From contig NZ_CP036455.1 of the NCBI RefSeq assembly GCF_004323735.1, positions 4,583,101-4,647,100 on the forward strand: 64,000 bases of DNA, written 5' to 3'. Shown one piece after another: positions 55,154 through 64,000 of the stretch. The position numbers and the translations under genes were made by a program. Source of the stretch: Streptomonospora litoralis (lineage in GTDB: Bacteria > Actinomycetota > Actinomycetes > Streptosporangiales > Streptosporangiaceae). The notes beneath the pieces are model-generated. The model made no database searches. It saw only the letters and a program-made list of their open reading frames with translations, and was not told the origin of the DNA. Each line of letters opens with the position of its first letter. Position 1 is the first letter of the stretch.

Positions 55154-55393
55154 ACATCGCCTCTACGTCGACCGGTGCGCGGTGCGCGTCGTCAGCCGTT
55201 GTGGCAGTCAAACGATAATCGCCCGGCACGGCTTGTCGCTAGCGGGATTGCACGGGAGACATTCGGACGGTGACTGGGGAGTCCCGCGCTTTCGGTGCGC
55301 ACGATCGCACCGGCGTGCCCTCCCAGATTACCCGCCCTCACGGCCCACGTTTTCTTGACGCTGCGTCGTTTAACACTTGAAGCGCCCACAGCG

Positions 55394-55426
55394 TACTGAC
55401 ATCATGTCAGTATCCCGATCGGGATA
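55394..55426. promoter_or_regulatory. Two abutting perfect palindromes upstream of heme oxygenase
   Basis: TACTGACATCATGTCAGTA (55394-55412, 19 bp) overlaps TATCCCGATCGGGATA (55411-55426, 16 bp) by two bases. Both are perfect dyads, together covering 33 bp and ending 22 bases before the GTG start of heme oxygenase (promoter/operator position). The first has the look of a TetR operator. The rest of 55154-55393 is AT-richer than coding DNA and holds no gene. Confidence 0.75.
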
Positions 55427-55447
55427 AAAGGCGACAAAGGAGGGCGT

Positions 55448-56182
55448 GTGTCCCCTGGTCCGGCAGCCGACCGCCACCCCGCCGAGAGCCTCTACCCCAG
55501 CGGAGGACGCGCCGCCCCAAGCGGCGCACCGCAGCACACGCCCTTCTCCGAGCAGCTGAAACAGGCCACCTGGAGTGCGCACGAGGACGCCGAAGGGCAC
55601 GGTTTCACCCGCGCCCTGCTCGACGGCAGCCTCCCGCGCGAGGGCTACGCCGCGATGGTGGCCCAGCACTACTTCGCCTACGCGGCCTTGGAGGAGGTCG
55701 GTCGCGCGCTGGCCGACGACCCCGTCGCGGGCCGTGTGGTCCTGCCCGGCCTGTTCCGCGTGCCCGCCCTGGAGCGCGATCTGGCCGTGCTCTACGGCGC
55801 CGACTGGCGCGGACGCATCGCGCCCAGCCCGCCCACGCGCACCTACGCCGCCCGCATCGAGCAGATGGCGGGCGACCCGGCCGGCTACGTCGCCCACCAC
55901 TACACCCGCTACCTCGGCGACCTCTCCGGCGGACAGTTCATCCGCACCGCGGCGGGCCGCGCCTACGGGCTGGACGAACAAGGCGGAACCGCCTTCTACG
56001 ACTTCGCCCACCTGGGCAGCCTGCCGCGGTTCAAGGCCGGCTACCGCGCGCGCCTCGACGCGCTGGAACTGGACGCGGCCGAGCGCGAGCGCGTCGTCCG
56101 CGAGACCCGGCTCGCCTATCAGCTCAACGTGGAGGTGCTGGCCGATCTCGGCCACACCTACGCCCGCGGCACCGCGGCTTGA
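55448..56182 (+). CDS. Heme oxygenase (biliverdin-producing)
   Basis: 244-aa HmuO/HO-1-fold enzyme that opens heme to biliverdin, releasing Fe2+ and CO. The proximal His region is KQATWSAHEDAEGHGF (His about 45), and the distal-helix glycines are in YTRYLGDLSGGQFIRT. The terminal YQLNVEVLADL completes the helical bundle. The first 30 residues are Pro/Ser-rich. GTG 55448 follows AAGGAGGG. It uses ferredoxin-type electrons; a ferredoxin and reductase are encoded 4-5 kb downstream. Biliverdin is also a phytochrome chromophore, yet the divergent sensory cassette shows no phytochrome domains. Confidence 0.94.
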   Translation: MSPGPAADRHPAESLYPSGGRAAPSGAPQHTPFSEQLKQATWSAHEDAEGHGFTRALLDGSLPREGYAAMVAQHYFAYAALEEVGRALADDPVAGRVVLPGLFRVPALERDLAVLYGADWRGRIAPSPPTRTYAARIEQMAGDPAGYVAHHYTRYLGDLSGGQFIRTAAGRAYGLDEQGGTAFYDFAHLGSLPRFKAGYRARLDALELDAAERERVVRETRLAYQLNVEVLADLGHTYARGTAA

Positions 56183-56183
56183 A

Positions 56184-56207
56184 GCGGCGGCCCGAGCGGG
56201 CCGCCGC
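56184..56207 (+). terminator. Hairpin immediately after heme oxygenase
   Basis: GCGGCGGCCC / GGGCCGCCGC with a 4-base GAGC loop, starting 2 bases after the stop codon. No T-tract. It separates heme oxygenase from the TetR gene at 56305, so the two may be independently expressed or partly attenuated. Confidence 0.65.
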
Positions 56208-56304
56208 CCACCGGCCGGAGCACCGCACAGCGCCCGCTGCGCCGTCCGGGCGGGCGCTTCACTCCTTTAGTCGGGCGGCCACACAGCGTGCCACCATAGG
56301 AGCC

Positions 56305-56940
56305 ATGCCCAAGATCTCGGCGCCCACCATCGCGGCGCACCGCGCGCAGACCCGCGAGCGCATCCTGGAGGCGGTCGCCGCGCTGACCCGCGTCCAGGGC
56401 ATCGACGAGATCTCCATGACCGAGGTCGCCGCCGAGGCGGGCATCACGCGCACCGCGCTGTACAACTACTTCCCCGACAAGCCCGCGCTCCTGCTCGCGT
56501 TCACCGAGCAGGCCACCTCCGACTTCGTCGACCGCTACCACCGCGAACTGCCCGCAGGCGCCGCGGCCGCCGAGCGGCTGGAGACCTTCGTCCGACTCCA
56601 GGTCGAGGCGCTGGCCGAGCACCCCCACCCCGCGGCCGCCGAACTGGGCGCCAGCCTCGGGCCCGACGCCTACCAGGCTCTCGCCGACCACGTCGCCCCC
56701 ATGCACGGGCTCCTCGCCGGCATCCTGCGCCAGGGCGTCGCCGACGGCGAGTTCTCCGCCGTGCCGGTGGACGCGGTGGCACGCCTGGTACTGGCGATGC
56801 TCGGCGCGCAGCGGGTGCCGCTGCTGCGCGGCGAGACCACCCCCGCCGACGCCGGCCGGCTCGTCGCTGGGTTCATCCTGCGCGCTCTGGAGGCCGGGAG
56901 CAACGGAATCGGCGACGCTGCGTCACACCCGTTCACATGA
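56305..56940 (+). CDS. TetR-family transcriptional regulator
   Basis: 211-aa regulator. Helix-turn-helix QGIDEISMTEVAAEAGITRT followed by ALYNYFPDKPALLLAF (about residues 30-65). The C-terminal domain has HVAPMHGLLAGILRQGVADG and VARLVLAMLGAQRVPLLRGE. ATG 56305 with TAGGAGCC. As the nearest regulator gene it is the prime candidate to bind the palindromes upstream of heme oxygenase (inference). Confidence 0.9.
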   Translation: MPKISAPTIAAHRAQTRERILEAVAALTRVQGIDEISMTEVAAEAGITRTALYNYFPDKPALLLAFTEQATSDFVDRYHRELPAGAAAAERLETFVRLQVEALAEHPHPAAAELGASLGPDAYQALADHVAPMHGLLAGILRQGVADGEFSAVPVDAVARLVLAMLGAQRVPLLRGETTPADAGRLVAGFILRALEAGSNGIGDAASHPFT

Positions 56941-57055
56941 GGTGATACCGGCGCGACCGGAACCGGCCGCGACCAGGTAAGCGACTCCGCTGTAGCGCCC
57001 GCTGTGCGGCAGAATCGCAGCACCACCAGCCCCCGCGCCCCTGGAGGAGCCCCCG

Positions 57056-57250
57056 GTGTCCCTGCTGCTGATCCTGGCCGGTGCCGCCCTGGTAGCCGTC
57101 GCAATGTCCAACCGCGTCCCGCGGTTGACGGCGAGTGCCGCTCCGCAGCTGGTCCGGGCGCGGCTGACGGAAGCGGGCCGGGCCACCCTCACCGCGGTGG
57201 GCGGCAGCGCGCTGATCATCGCGTTCTTTCTGGCGCTGTCCGGAGTGTAG
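57056..57250 (+). CDS. Small hydrophobic membrane protein
   Basis: 64-aa product with two transmembrane helices (SLLLILAGAALVAVAMS and GGSALIIAFFLALSGV) joined by a basic loop. GTG 57056 has TGGAGGAGC close upstream. No family recognised; it may be a small membrane regulator or orphan. Coding evidence rests on the ribosome-binding site and hydrophobic pattern. Confidence 0.6.
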   Translation: MSLLLILAGAALVAVAMSNRVPRLTASAAPQLVRARLTEAGRATLTAVGGSALIIAFFLALSGV

Positions 57251-57311
57251 GCCGCCGACCGCGGTCACGCCGGAGTTCAGGCCGCCGGGCGCGGCTGCCG
57301 GTGCACGAGCG

Positions 57312-58259
57312 TCAGGCCAGTGCCGAGCGCAGCCGACGCGCCAGCAGCCGCGCAGCACTCGTGGCGGCCAGCGCGCTGGTCAGCGCCGCCGAGGCGGCCG
57401 CGGCGTCGCGGTAGGCGCTGCGGCACTCCGCTTGGCGCTGAGCGGCCGCGCGCTGCTCGGTGGTGAAGCGGCCCACGCAGTCGCGCGGGTCCAGCTCCAG
57501 TCGGCGCCAGCGGGAGGGCCAGGACACGGGCGGGCGCTCGGGGTGGCGGCGCAGCGCGACTGAAGACGCTGCGGAGGCGTGCGCGGTACGGGGTTTCAGT
57601 CCGGCGAAATCCGGTTCGGCGGATTTCAGCCGCATGGGATCGGGCCCGGTATAGCGCAGCGTTCCCGGCGCGTTGGTCAGCAGCTCGGCGAGCAGCTGCG
57701 CACACGCGCGGGCGTCGCCCAGCGCCGTGTGCTGGCCGGTGGGCCAGTGGCCGCTGAGGGTGTGGCAGGCGCGCGGCAGCGAATAGCGGGGCAGATCCAC
57801 CTGGGCGCGCAGCGCGAGCAGGGTGCACAGGCCGGGAAGCTCGCCGGGCAGTCCGGCGGGCAGCAGCTCCGAGGCCAGGAACCGGCCTTCGAAGTCGAGC
57901 TTGTGCCCGGCCAGCACCGCGCCGGAGAACAGCCCGCGGAGCACCCCGACCAGCTCGGACGCCTTGGGCGCCCCGACGACGTCGCTGGCGCCGATACCGT
58001 GGAACTCCTGCCCCGTGATCGGGACGCCCGGGTCGACGAGGGTGCTGAACTCCCGGAGGAGCGTGCCGTCGCCGCGCATCCGCACCACGGCGATCTCGCA
58101 GATCCGCGCCCCCTCACCGGGGTAGAGGCCGGTGGTCTCCACGTCCACCACGGCGTATTCGAGGTCGCGCGCGCTGCGGGCCGACCCGCGGCGGCGGGTC
58201 AGGGTCCCCATTCGGACCACCCGCCCGGCGTCCGGTTCGGCGTCCAGCACGTCGTCCAT
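57312..58259 (-). CDS. DEDD-type 3'-5' exonuclease (DnaQ-like)
   Basis: 315-aa protein. Exonuclease motif I VVDVETTGLYPGEGA (Asp and Glu), motif II with HKLDFEGRFLASEL (Asp), motif III HTALGDARACAQLL (His and Asp) match the RNase T/DnaQ family. The C-terminal 100 residues (LELDPRDCVGRFTTEQRAAA) are helical and of unknown function. ATG 58259 preceded by AGAGG. Not fused to a polymerase subunit; probably a stand-alone DNA or RNA trimming enzyme. Confidence 0.88.
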   Translation of the reverse strand: MDDVLDAEPDAGRVVRMGTLTRRRGSARSARDLEYAVVDVETTGLYPGEGARICEIAVVRMRGDGTLLREFSTLVDPGVPITGQEFHGIGASDVVGAPKASELVGVLRGLFSGAVLAGHKLDFEGRFLASELLPAGLPGELPGLCTLLALRAQVDLPRYSLPRACHTLSGHWPTGQHTALGDARACAQLLAELLTNAPGTLRYTGPDPMRLKSAEPDFAGLKPRTAHASAASSVALRRHPERPPVSWPSRWRRLELDPRDCVGRFTTEQRAAAQRQAECRSAYRDAAAASAALTSALAATSAARLLARRLRSALA

Positions 58260-58414
58260 ACCTCTGTCCGATCGTCATAGCGGAACTCCCGCGGGGCCGA
58301 CCCTACGACACGCGGGGGAAGACCGGCGCCGCGACCGGCGTTGACGCATCGGCACCGGGCCGCGCCGACCGGTCGGCGCCCGGCGGCCGCAGACACCGAC
58401 AACGAGGAGAACCG

Positions 58415-59398
58415 ATGCCCGCAAGCCCGCAGTCGCAGTACGTCCCGCTGGTCGAGGCGATCCGGTCGGGATTTCGCGAAAGCGTGCACTTCGGCACCGT
58501 CGTGGGGCTCACGGCGGACGGCGGGATCGGCTACCGGCGCGGCCGCCCCGAAGCACCGATGCTCCCCCGCTCGGCCGCCAAGCCGTTCCAGGCGGCCTCC
58601 GCCCTGCACGGCGGCGCCGACCTCAAGCCCGACCAGATCGCGCTCGCCGCGGGCAGCCACAGCGGCGAGCCGCGCCACGCCGAAGCGGTGGTGGAGATGC
58701 TGGAGCGGGCGGGACTGGACACCGGCGCGCTGCGCTGCCCGGCCGACTGGCCGCTGGACCGCCGCGAACGCGACCGGCTGCTCAAGGCGGACGGTTCGCC
58801 CACCCGGCTGCTGATGAACTGCTCGGGCAAGCACGCCGCCATGCTCGCCGCCTGCGTCGCGCAAGGCTGGACCACCGACGACTACCTCGACCCCGCCCAC
58901 CCGGTGCAGGCGCTCGTCCGCAGCGAACTGGAGGAGCTGTGCGGTGAGGAGTCCGCCCACACCACCGTCGACGGGTGCGGTGCGCCCCAGCTCGCGGTCT
59001 CCCTGGCGGGTCTGGCGCGCGGGTTGCGGGCGATGGCGCTCGCTCCGGAGTCCTCGCCGGAGTCGGCGGTGCTGGAGGCCATGCGGGACTTCCCCGACTA
59101 CGTCGCGGGCGAGGGCCGCACCGACACGCTGCTGATGCGGCGGCTGCCCGGTTCGGTGGCCAAGATGGGCGCCGAGGGGGTGTTCGCGGTGGCGGCGCCG
59201 AGCGGCGAGGTCGTGGCCGTCAAACTCAGCGACGGCGACCCGCTGTTCCGCGCGCGCACCATGGCCGCGCTGGCCGCCCTGGAGGCCCTGGGCGTCGACG
59301 TGGAGCCGGCCCGCGACCTCGCCGCCGCCGAACTCCGCGGCGGCGGCGTCCCGGTCGGCGAGCTGCGGCCGATCGCGGAGGAGGACACGGCCGACTGA
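58415..59398 (+). CDS. L-asparaginase II family protein
   Basis: 327-aa amidohydrolase; MLPRSAAKPFQAASAL (Ser-Ala-Lys), AAGSHSGEPRHAEAV, NCSGKHAAMLAAC, DGCGAPQLAVSL and GAEGVFAVA are the motifs of the actinobacterial/rhizobial asparaginase II family (thermolabile AnsA-unrelated type). Converts asparagine to aspartate and ammonia. ATG 58415 with GAGGAGAACC. No operon partner; a ferredoxin reductase gene follows 157 bases later. Confidence 0.92.
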   Translation: MPASPQSQYVPLVEAIRSGFRESVHFGTVVGLTADGGIGYRRGRPEAPMLPRSAAKPFQAASALHGGADLKPDQIALAAGSHSGEPRHAEAVVEMLERAGLDTGALRCPADWPLDRRERDRLLKADGSPTRLLMNCSGKHAAMLAACVAQGWTTDDYLDPAHPVQALVRSELEELCGEESAHTTVDGCGAPQLAVSLAGLARGLRAMALAPESSPESAVLEAMRDFPDYVAGEGRTDTLLMRRLPGSVAKMGAEGVFAVAAPSGEVVAVKLSDGDPLFRARTMAALAALEALGVDVEPARDLAAAELRGGGVPVGELRPIAEEDTAD

Positions 59399-59555
59399 TC
59401 CGGCGGTGCGGCTCGGGTCCGCATCTTCGTCCGCATCCCACTGCCGGGCCTGTGGACGGCCCCGGCGGAATCAGCGCGTCCTGGGCTATGTTGCGGGCGG
59501 AGGAAGACCGGGAATGCGCGCCGCGGTGCGTACAGGAACCACGGAAGGGCGGCAG

Positions 59556-60773
59556 ATGGGCGGCATCCGCGAGATCGCGATCGCCGGGGCGGGGATGGCC
59601 GGGCTGCATGCGGCCGAGTCCCTGCGCGAGGCCGGGTTCGAGGGCCGCGTGACGATGATCGGCGACGAAGGGCACCGCCCCTACTCCCGTCCGCCGCTGT
59701 CCAAGGAGTTCCTTACCGGCAAGGGCGCCCCGGCGAGCGTCGAGCTGCGCGACGACGCCGCGTTCGAGGCGCTGGATCTGGACCTGCGCCTAGGGCGGCG
59801 TGCGCAGCGGTTGCGGCCCGCCGAGCGCGCGATCGAGTTGGACGACGGCTCCGCGGTGGCCGCCGACGGCGTCGTCGTCGCCACCGGCGCCCGCGCCCGG
59901 CGCCCCGACACCGCGCTGGACGGGGTGCACGTGCTGCGCAGCGTCGAGGACGCCGAGGCGGTGCACGAAGCGTTCAAGACCGAGGAGCGCGTGGTCGTGG
60001 TGGGCGCCGGGTTCATCGGCGCCGAGGTCGCCTCCAGCGCCCGCTCGGCCGGGCTGGAGGTCACGCTGCTCGAAGCCGCTCCCACCCCGCTGACGCGCGT
60101 GATCGACCCCCGCGTGGGCGGCGTGTTCACCGAGCTGCATCGCGACAACGGCGTCGACCTGCGGCTGGGCGTGGGTGTCACGGGGTTCGAGGGCCGCGGC
60201 CGTGTCGAGCGGGTCCGGCTCAGCGACGGCGACACGCTGGATGCGTCGCTGGTCGTGGCGGGGCTCGGCGCGCTGCCCAACACCGAGTGGCTGGAGGGCT
60301 CCGGCGTCGGCCTGGCCGAAGGCACCGGCGGGGTGCTGTGCGACGAGTACTGCCGCACCGCGGTTCCCGGCGTCTACGCGGCCGGCGACATCGCCGCCTG
60401 GCCGCATCCGCGCTACGGCGGCCTGATGCGCCTGGAGCACTGGACCAACGCCGGCGAACAGGCCGACACGGCGGTGCGCAACCTGCTGGCAGGCGACGGC
60501 GCCGGCACCCCCTACACGCCGGTCCCCTACTTCTGGTCCGATCAGTACGGGATGAAGATCCAACTGCTGGGGCAGGCGGCTCCCGCCGACACCGCCGAGA
60601 TCGTGCACGGCTCGGCCGAGGACCGCAAGTTCGTCGCGTTCCTCGGCCGGGACGGGATGCTGGTGGGCGTCCTGGGGCTGCGCTCGACGCCGAAGGTGAT
60701 GCGCTACCGCCGGCTCCTCAGCGAACGCACCACCTGGGAAGGCGCACTCGCCGAGGTCAACCCTCGATCGTGA
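59556..60773 (+). CDS. NAD(P)/FAD-dependent ferredoxin reductase
   Basis: 405-aa flavoprotein. FAD Rossmann IAIAGAGMAGLHAAESL, then YSRPPLSKEFLTGK; NAD Rossmann VVVVGAGFIGAEVASSA; GDIAAWPHPRYGG with WTNAGEQADTAVRNLL at the FAD end. This is the PdR/ThcD-type reductase that feeds cytochrome P450 or dioxygenase ferredoxins. ATG 59556 after GGAAGGG. It ends tail-to-tail with and 17 bases over the ferredoxin gene, so the proteins are likely a redox pair. Confidence 0.92.
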   Translation: MGGIREIAIAGAGMAGLHAAESLREAGFEGRVTMIGDEGHRPYSRPPLSKEFLTGKGAPASVELRDDAAFEALDLDLRLGRRAQRLRPAERAIELDDGSAVAADGVVVATGARARRPDTALDGVHVLRSVEDAEAVHEAFKTEERVVVVGAGFIGAEVASSARSAGLEVTLLEAAPTPLTRVIDPRVGGVFTELHRDNGVDLRLGVGVTGFEGRGRVERVRLSDGDTLDASLVVAGLGALPNTEWLEGSGVGLAEGTGGVLCDEYCRTAVPGVYAAGDIAAWPHPRYGGLMRLEHWTNAGEQADTAVRNLLAGDGAGTPYTPVPYFWSDQYGMKIQLLGQAAPADTAEIVHGSAEDRKFVAFLGRDGMLVGVLGLRSTPKVMRYRRLLSERTTWEGALAEVNPRS

Positions 60774-60948
60774 TGGCCTGTTTGGGGCACATGCGCGCGG
60801 CCTCCTCGACCTCGGCGCGCAGGTCTTCGGGAGGCTCCTCCTGCAGGACGTAGAGGAAGTCGTCCTCGCGCACCTCGAAGACCTCCGGCACCACGCCCAT
60901 GCAAATCGCGTTGCTCTCGCACAGGTCGAAGTCGACGTTGACCCGCAT
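60757..60948 (-). CDS. [3Fe-4S]-type ferredoxin
   Basis: 63-aa electron carrier. Cys10-x5-Cys16 (CESNAIC), with VPEVFEV next, and Cys54-Pro (MCPKQAITIEG) give the single-cluster [3Fe-4S] pattern of P450-associated ferredoxins (SoyB/SuaB type). ATG 60948; strong purine leader AGCGAGGAGAG upstream. Convergent with the reductase gene. No P450 is present nearby; candidate clients include unlinked P450s and heme oxygenase. Confidence 0.9.
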   Translation of the reverse strand: MRVNVDFDLCESNAICMGVVPEVFEVREDDFLYVLQEEPPEDLRAEVEEAARMCPKQAITIEG

Positions 60949-61016
60949 GGCTCTCCTCGCTCGCGCTGTTCCCCGGGTGCTGTTCCCCGCTGATCCGGAA
61001 CCGAGCCTAACGCCGC

Positions 61017-61052
61017 CCGCCGGGGGCCGTCTCGTCGCGGACGCCCCGGCGG
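61017..61052. terminator. Hairpin downstream of the prolyl aminopeptidase gene
   Basis: CCGCCGGGG (61017-61025) / CCCCGGCGG (61044-61052), extended inward by CGTC/GACG with two bulged bases. On the minus strand it starts 33 bases beyond the peptidase stop; it also lies upstream of the leftward ferredoxin gene. Confidence 0.6.
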
Positions 61053-61085
61053 CGGGGGTTCCGCGCGCTTCCACGGCCCGCCGGC

Positions 61086-62513
<1,428 letters not shown>

Positions 62514-62564
62514 TTAGTGTTTTCAGTGGGTCCGCAGGGGAGACGGAAGAGGGACACAGAGGGC

Positions 62565-63620
62565 ATGCCCAATACCAACGACACTCGCGTCGCCAGCTAC
62601 CAGCCGCTGATCGCACCGCAGGACCTTTTGGCCGAGCTCCCGATGGGTCCGGAGCGCGCCGCCCTGGTCGAGGACGCCCGGGCCGAGGTCAAGCGGGTGC
62701 TCGACGGGACCGACGACCGCCTGCTGGTCATCGTGGGCCCGTGCTCGGTGCACGACCCCGAGGCCGCGCTGGACTACGCGGAGCGGCTCAAGGCGCTCAC
62801 GCCCTCCCTGAGAGAGGACCTGTGCGTGGTGATGCGGGTGTACTTCGAGAAGCCGCGCACCACGCTGGGCTGGAAGGGGCTGATCAACGACCCCGGCCTG
62901 GACGAGAGCTACGACGTGCACCGCGGCCTGCGCACCGCCCGCAAGCTGCTGCTGGACATCGGCTCGATCGGCGTCCCCGCGGGCACCGAGTTCCTCGACC
63001 CCATCACTCCGCAGTACATCGCCGACGCCGTCACCTGGGGCGCCATCGGCGCCCGCACCACCGAGAGCCAGGTGCACCGCCAGCTCGGCAGCGGCCTGAG
63101 CATGCCGGTGGGCTTCAAGAACGGCACCGACGGCGACGTGCAGGTGGCCGTGGACGCCTGCGGCGCCTCGGCGGCCTCGCACACCTTCTTCGGCATCGAC
63201 CCCGCCGGCGCGGGATCGGTGGTGGTGACCGCCGGCAACCCGGACTGCCACGTCATCCTGCGAGGCGGGCGCAGCGGCCCCAACTACGACGCGCAGAGCG
63301 TCGGCTCGGCGCTGGGCGTCATCGAGGGATCGGGGCTGCCGCGGCGGCTGATGATCGACGCCAGCCACGCCAACAGCGGCAAGGACCACACCCGCCAGCC
63401 CGCCGTGGCCGAGGCGATCGCCGCGCAGGTGGCCGACGGCCGGCGGGGCATCGTCGGCGTGATGCTGGAGAGCTTCATCGAGGCGGGCGCGCAGCAGCTC
63501 GGCGATCCCGCCGGGCTGGTCTACGGCCGCTCCATCACCGACAAGTGCATGGACTTCTCGACCACCGAGGACGTACTGGCGGGTCTGGCCGAAGCGGTGC
63601 GCAAGCGCCGCTCGGTGTAG
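62565..63620 (+). CDS. Type I 3-deoxy-7-phosphoheptulonate (DAHP) synthase
   Basis: 351-aa AroFGH-type enzyme condensing phosphoenolpyruvate and erythrose 4-phosphate, the first step of the shikimate pathway. LLVIVGPCSVHDPEAALDYA, VVMRVYFEKPRTTLGWKGLI, WGAIGARTTESQVHRQL, GFKNGTDG, MIDASHANSGKDH and YGRSITDKCMD are the canonical motifs with metal and substrate residues. Most actinomycetes rely on the unrelated type II enzyme, so this may be a second isozyme (family knowledge; not testable in this window). ATG 62565 with AGAGGG. Confidence 0.93.
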   Translation: MPNTNDTRVASYQPLIAPQDLLAELPMGPERAALVEDARAEVKRVLDGTDDRLLVIVGPCSVHDPEAALDYAERLKALTPSLREDLCVVMRVYFEKPRTTLGWKGLINDPGLDESYDVHRGLRTARKLLLDIGSIGVPAGTEFLDPITPQYIADAVTWGAIGARTTESQVHRQLGSGLSMPVGFKNGTDGDVQVAVDACGASAASHTFFGIDPAGAGSVVVTAGNPDCHVILRGGRSGPNYDAQSVGSALGVIEGSGLPRRLMIDASHANSGKDHTRQPAVAEAIAAQVADGRRGIVGVMLESFIEAGAQQLGDPAGLVYGRSITDKCMDFSTTEDVLAGLAEAVRKRRSV

Positions 63621-63761
63621 CTCGGCCTTCGAGTAGCCCCGCCTTTGAGTGGGGCCACCGTGCGACGCAGCCGGTCAGCGCGCCGGCCGCCGGGTTTTGC
63701 CCGCCCTTGCCTATCCCGGTCGGGGCCCCGCTGCTAGCCTGGTACCGGTCGCTGACCCCGT

Positions 63762-63951
63762 ACGGGAGAGCGTCCGTGCAAGCCGGCACGGGCCGCCGAA
63801 GGAGCAATTCCTCCCCAGTGAACCTCTCAGGCGAGACGGACCGTACGGTCGAGACCACTCTGGAAAGCAGGGGTTCTCCGGAACCCCTCGCCGAAGGTGC
63901 AAGCCGCGCCCGCGCGGCGAAGCTCTCAGGCACCATGACAGAGGGGGAGGA
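63762..63951 (+). ncRNA. Tandem glycine riboswitch
   Basis: Two successive aptamers. First: CGGGAGAG (63763-63770), GCCGCCGAAGGAGCAA (63792-63807), AACCTCTCAGGC (63821-63832), ACTCTGGA (63857-63864). Second: CTCGCCGAAGGTGCAA (63887-63902), AGCTCTCAGGCA and GACAGAGGGGG (to 63947). The GCCGAAGG-x-GCAA and CTCTCAGGC-plus-GACAGAG signatures are diagnostic. After it, GGGAGGATGG (63945-63954) can pair with CCATCCTCTC (63978-63987) next to the ribosome-binding site GGGAG; the first bases of this helix overlap the 3' strand of aptamer II P1. Usually switches on glycine cleavage genes. Confidence 0.93.
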
Positions 63952-63997
63952 TGGCAACGCCTGTGACGAAACGACGTCCATCCTCTCGGGAGTGAGC

Positions 63998-64000
63998 ATG
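63998..64000 (+). CDS. Start codon of a riboswitch-controlled gene, probably glycine cleavage (partial)
   Basis: Only ATG is inside the window, preceded by GGGAG at a 5-base spacing. A tandem glycine riboswitch upstream makes gcvT, gcvP or a glycine transporter the expected product; none of its sequence can be read here. Confidence 0.4.

Overview
The window is very GC-rich DNA (outside a few regulatory islands), packed with short-spaced and ATGA/GTGA-overlapping genes, many GTG starts and one TTG start. Together with DUF1707, DUF4873, DUF6114/DUF6230, SHOCT and HspR-type regulatory features this points to an actinomycete chromosome. My best guess is the Nocardiopsaceae (Streptomonospora/Nocardiopsis-like); that placement is inference from protein content, not a search result. 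No tRNA, rRNA, insertion sequence, prophage or CRISPR array was recognised.

Layout. 0-7 kb: the tail of a DUF305-like gene, then cydABDC (cytochrome bd oxidase and its CydDC exporter), with an unusual in-frame 105-bp tandem repeat inside cydD. 7-13 kb: a small secreted protein, a DUF1707 membrane-stress-type protein, a low-GC regulatory island, a TetR/SDR pair and a superfamily I helicase with a RelE-like N-terminus. 13-23 kb: a DUF6114/DUF6230 pair divergent from a cholesterol-oxidase-like GMC flavoprotein, then an alpha/beta hydrolase, a MerR regulator, an AurF-like diiron oxygenase, a Baeyer-Villiger-type monooxygenase and DUF4873. This looks like a catabolic block for sterol-, ketone- or lipid-like compounds. 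23-30.5 kb: adenosine deaminase, four-carbon acid sugar kinase, two MFS transporters with a divergent TetR, and a Gfo/Idh/MocA oxidoreductase. 30.5-34.5 kb: lon, preceded by a HspR-type HAIR operator and sandwiched between two toxin-antitoxin pairs.

34.5-48.7 kb: a NarL-type two-component system, an MHS-family permease, a secreted PHB depolymerase divergent from a 3-hydroxybutyrate-dehydrogenase-like SDR with a GAF/PucR regulator, then an alpha/beta hydrolase and a complete branched-chain amino acid ABC transporter (livKGFHM order). 49-55 kb: SHOCT protein, DUF2269-like membrane protein, Ogt, low-molecular-weight tyrosine phosphatase, and an overlapping three-gene sensory cassette (REC-PP2C phosphatase, CHASE3 histidine kinase, Rcp1-like receiver). 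55-64 kb: heme oxygenase under two abutting perfect palindromes with a TetR gene, a DEDD exonuclease, asparaginase, ferredoxin reductase tail-to-tail with a [3Fe-4S]-type ferredoxin, prolyl aminopeptidase, type I DAHP synthase, and a tandem glycine riboswitch leading into a gene whose start codon is the last three bases.

Most distinctive signals: the CydD repeat; two copies of a roughly 50-60 bp conserved hairpin element 18 kb apart; the TA-lon-TA arrangement; the heme-oxygenase palindromes; CRP-like TGTGA-N6-TCACA sites upstream of three metabolic loci; and the MerR/AurF/BVMO/DUF4873 block.
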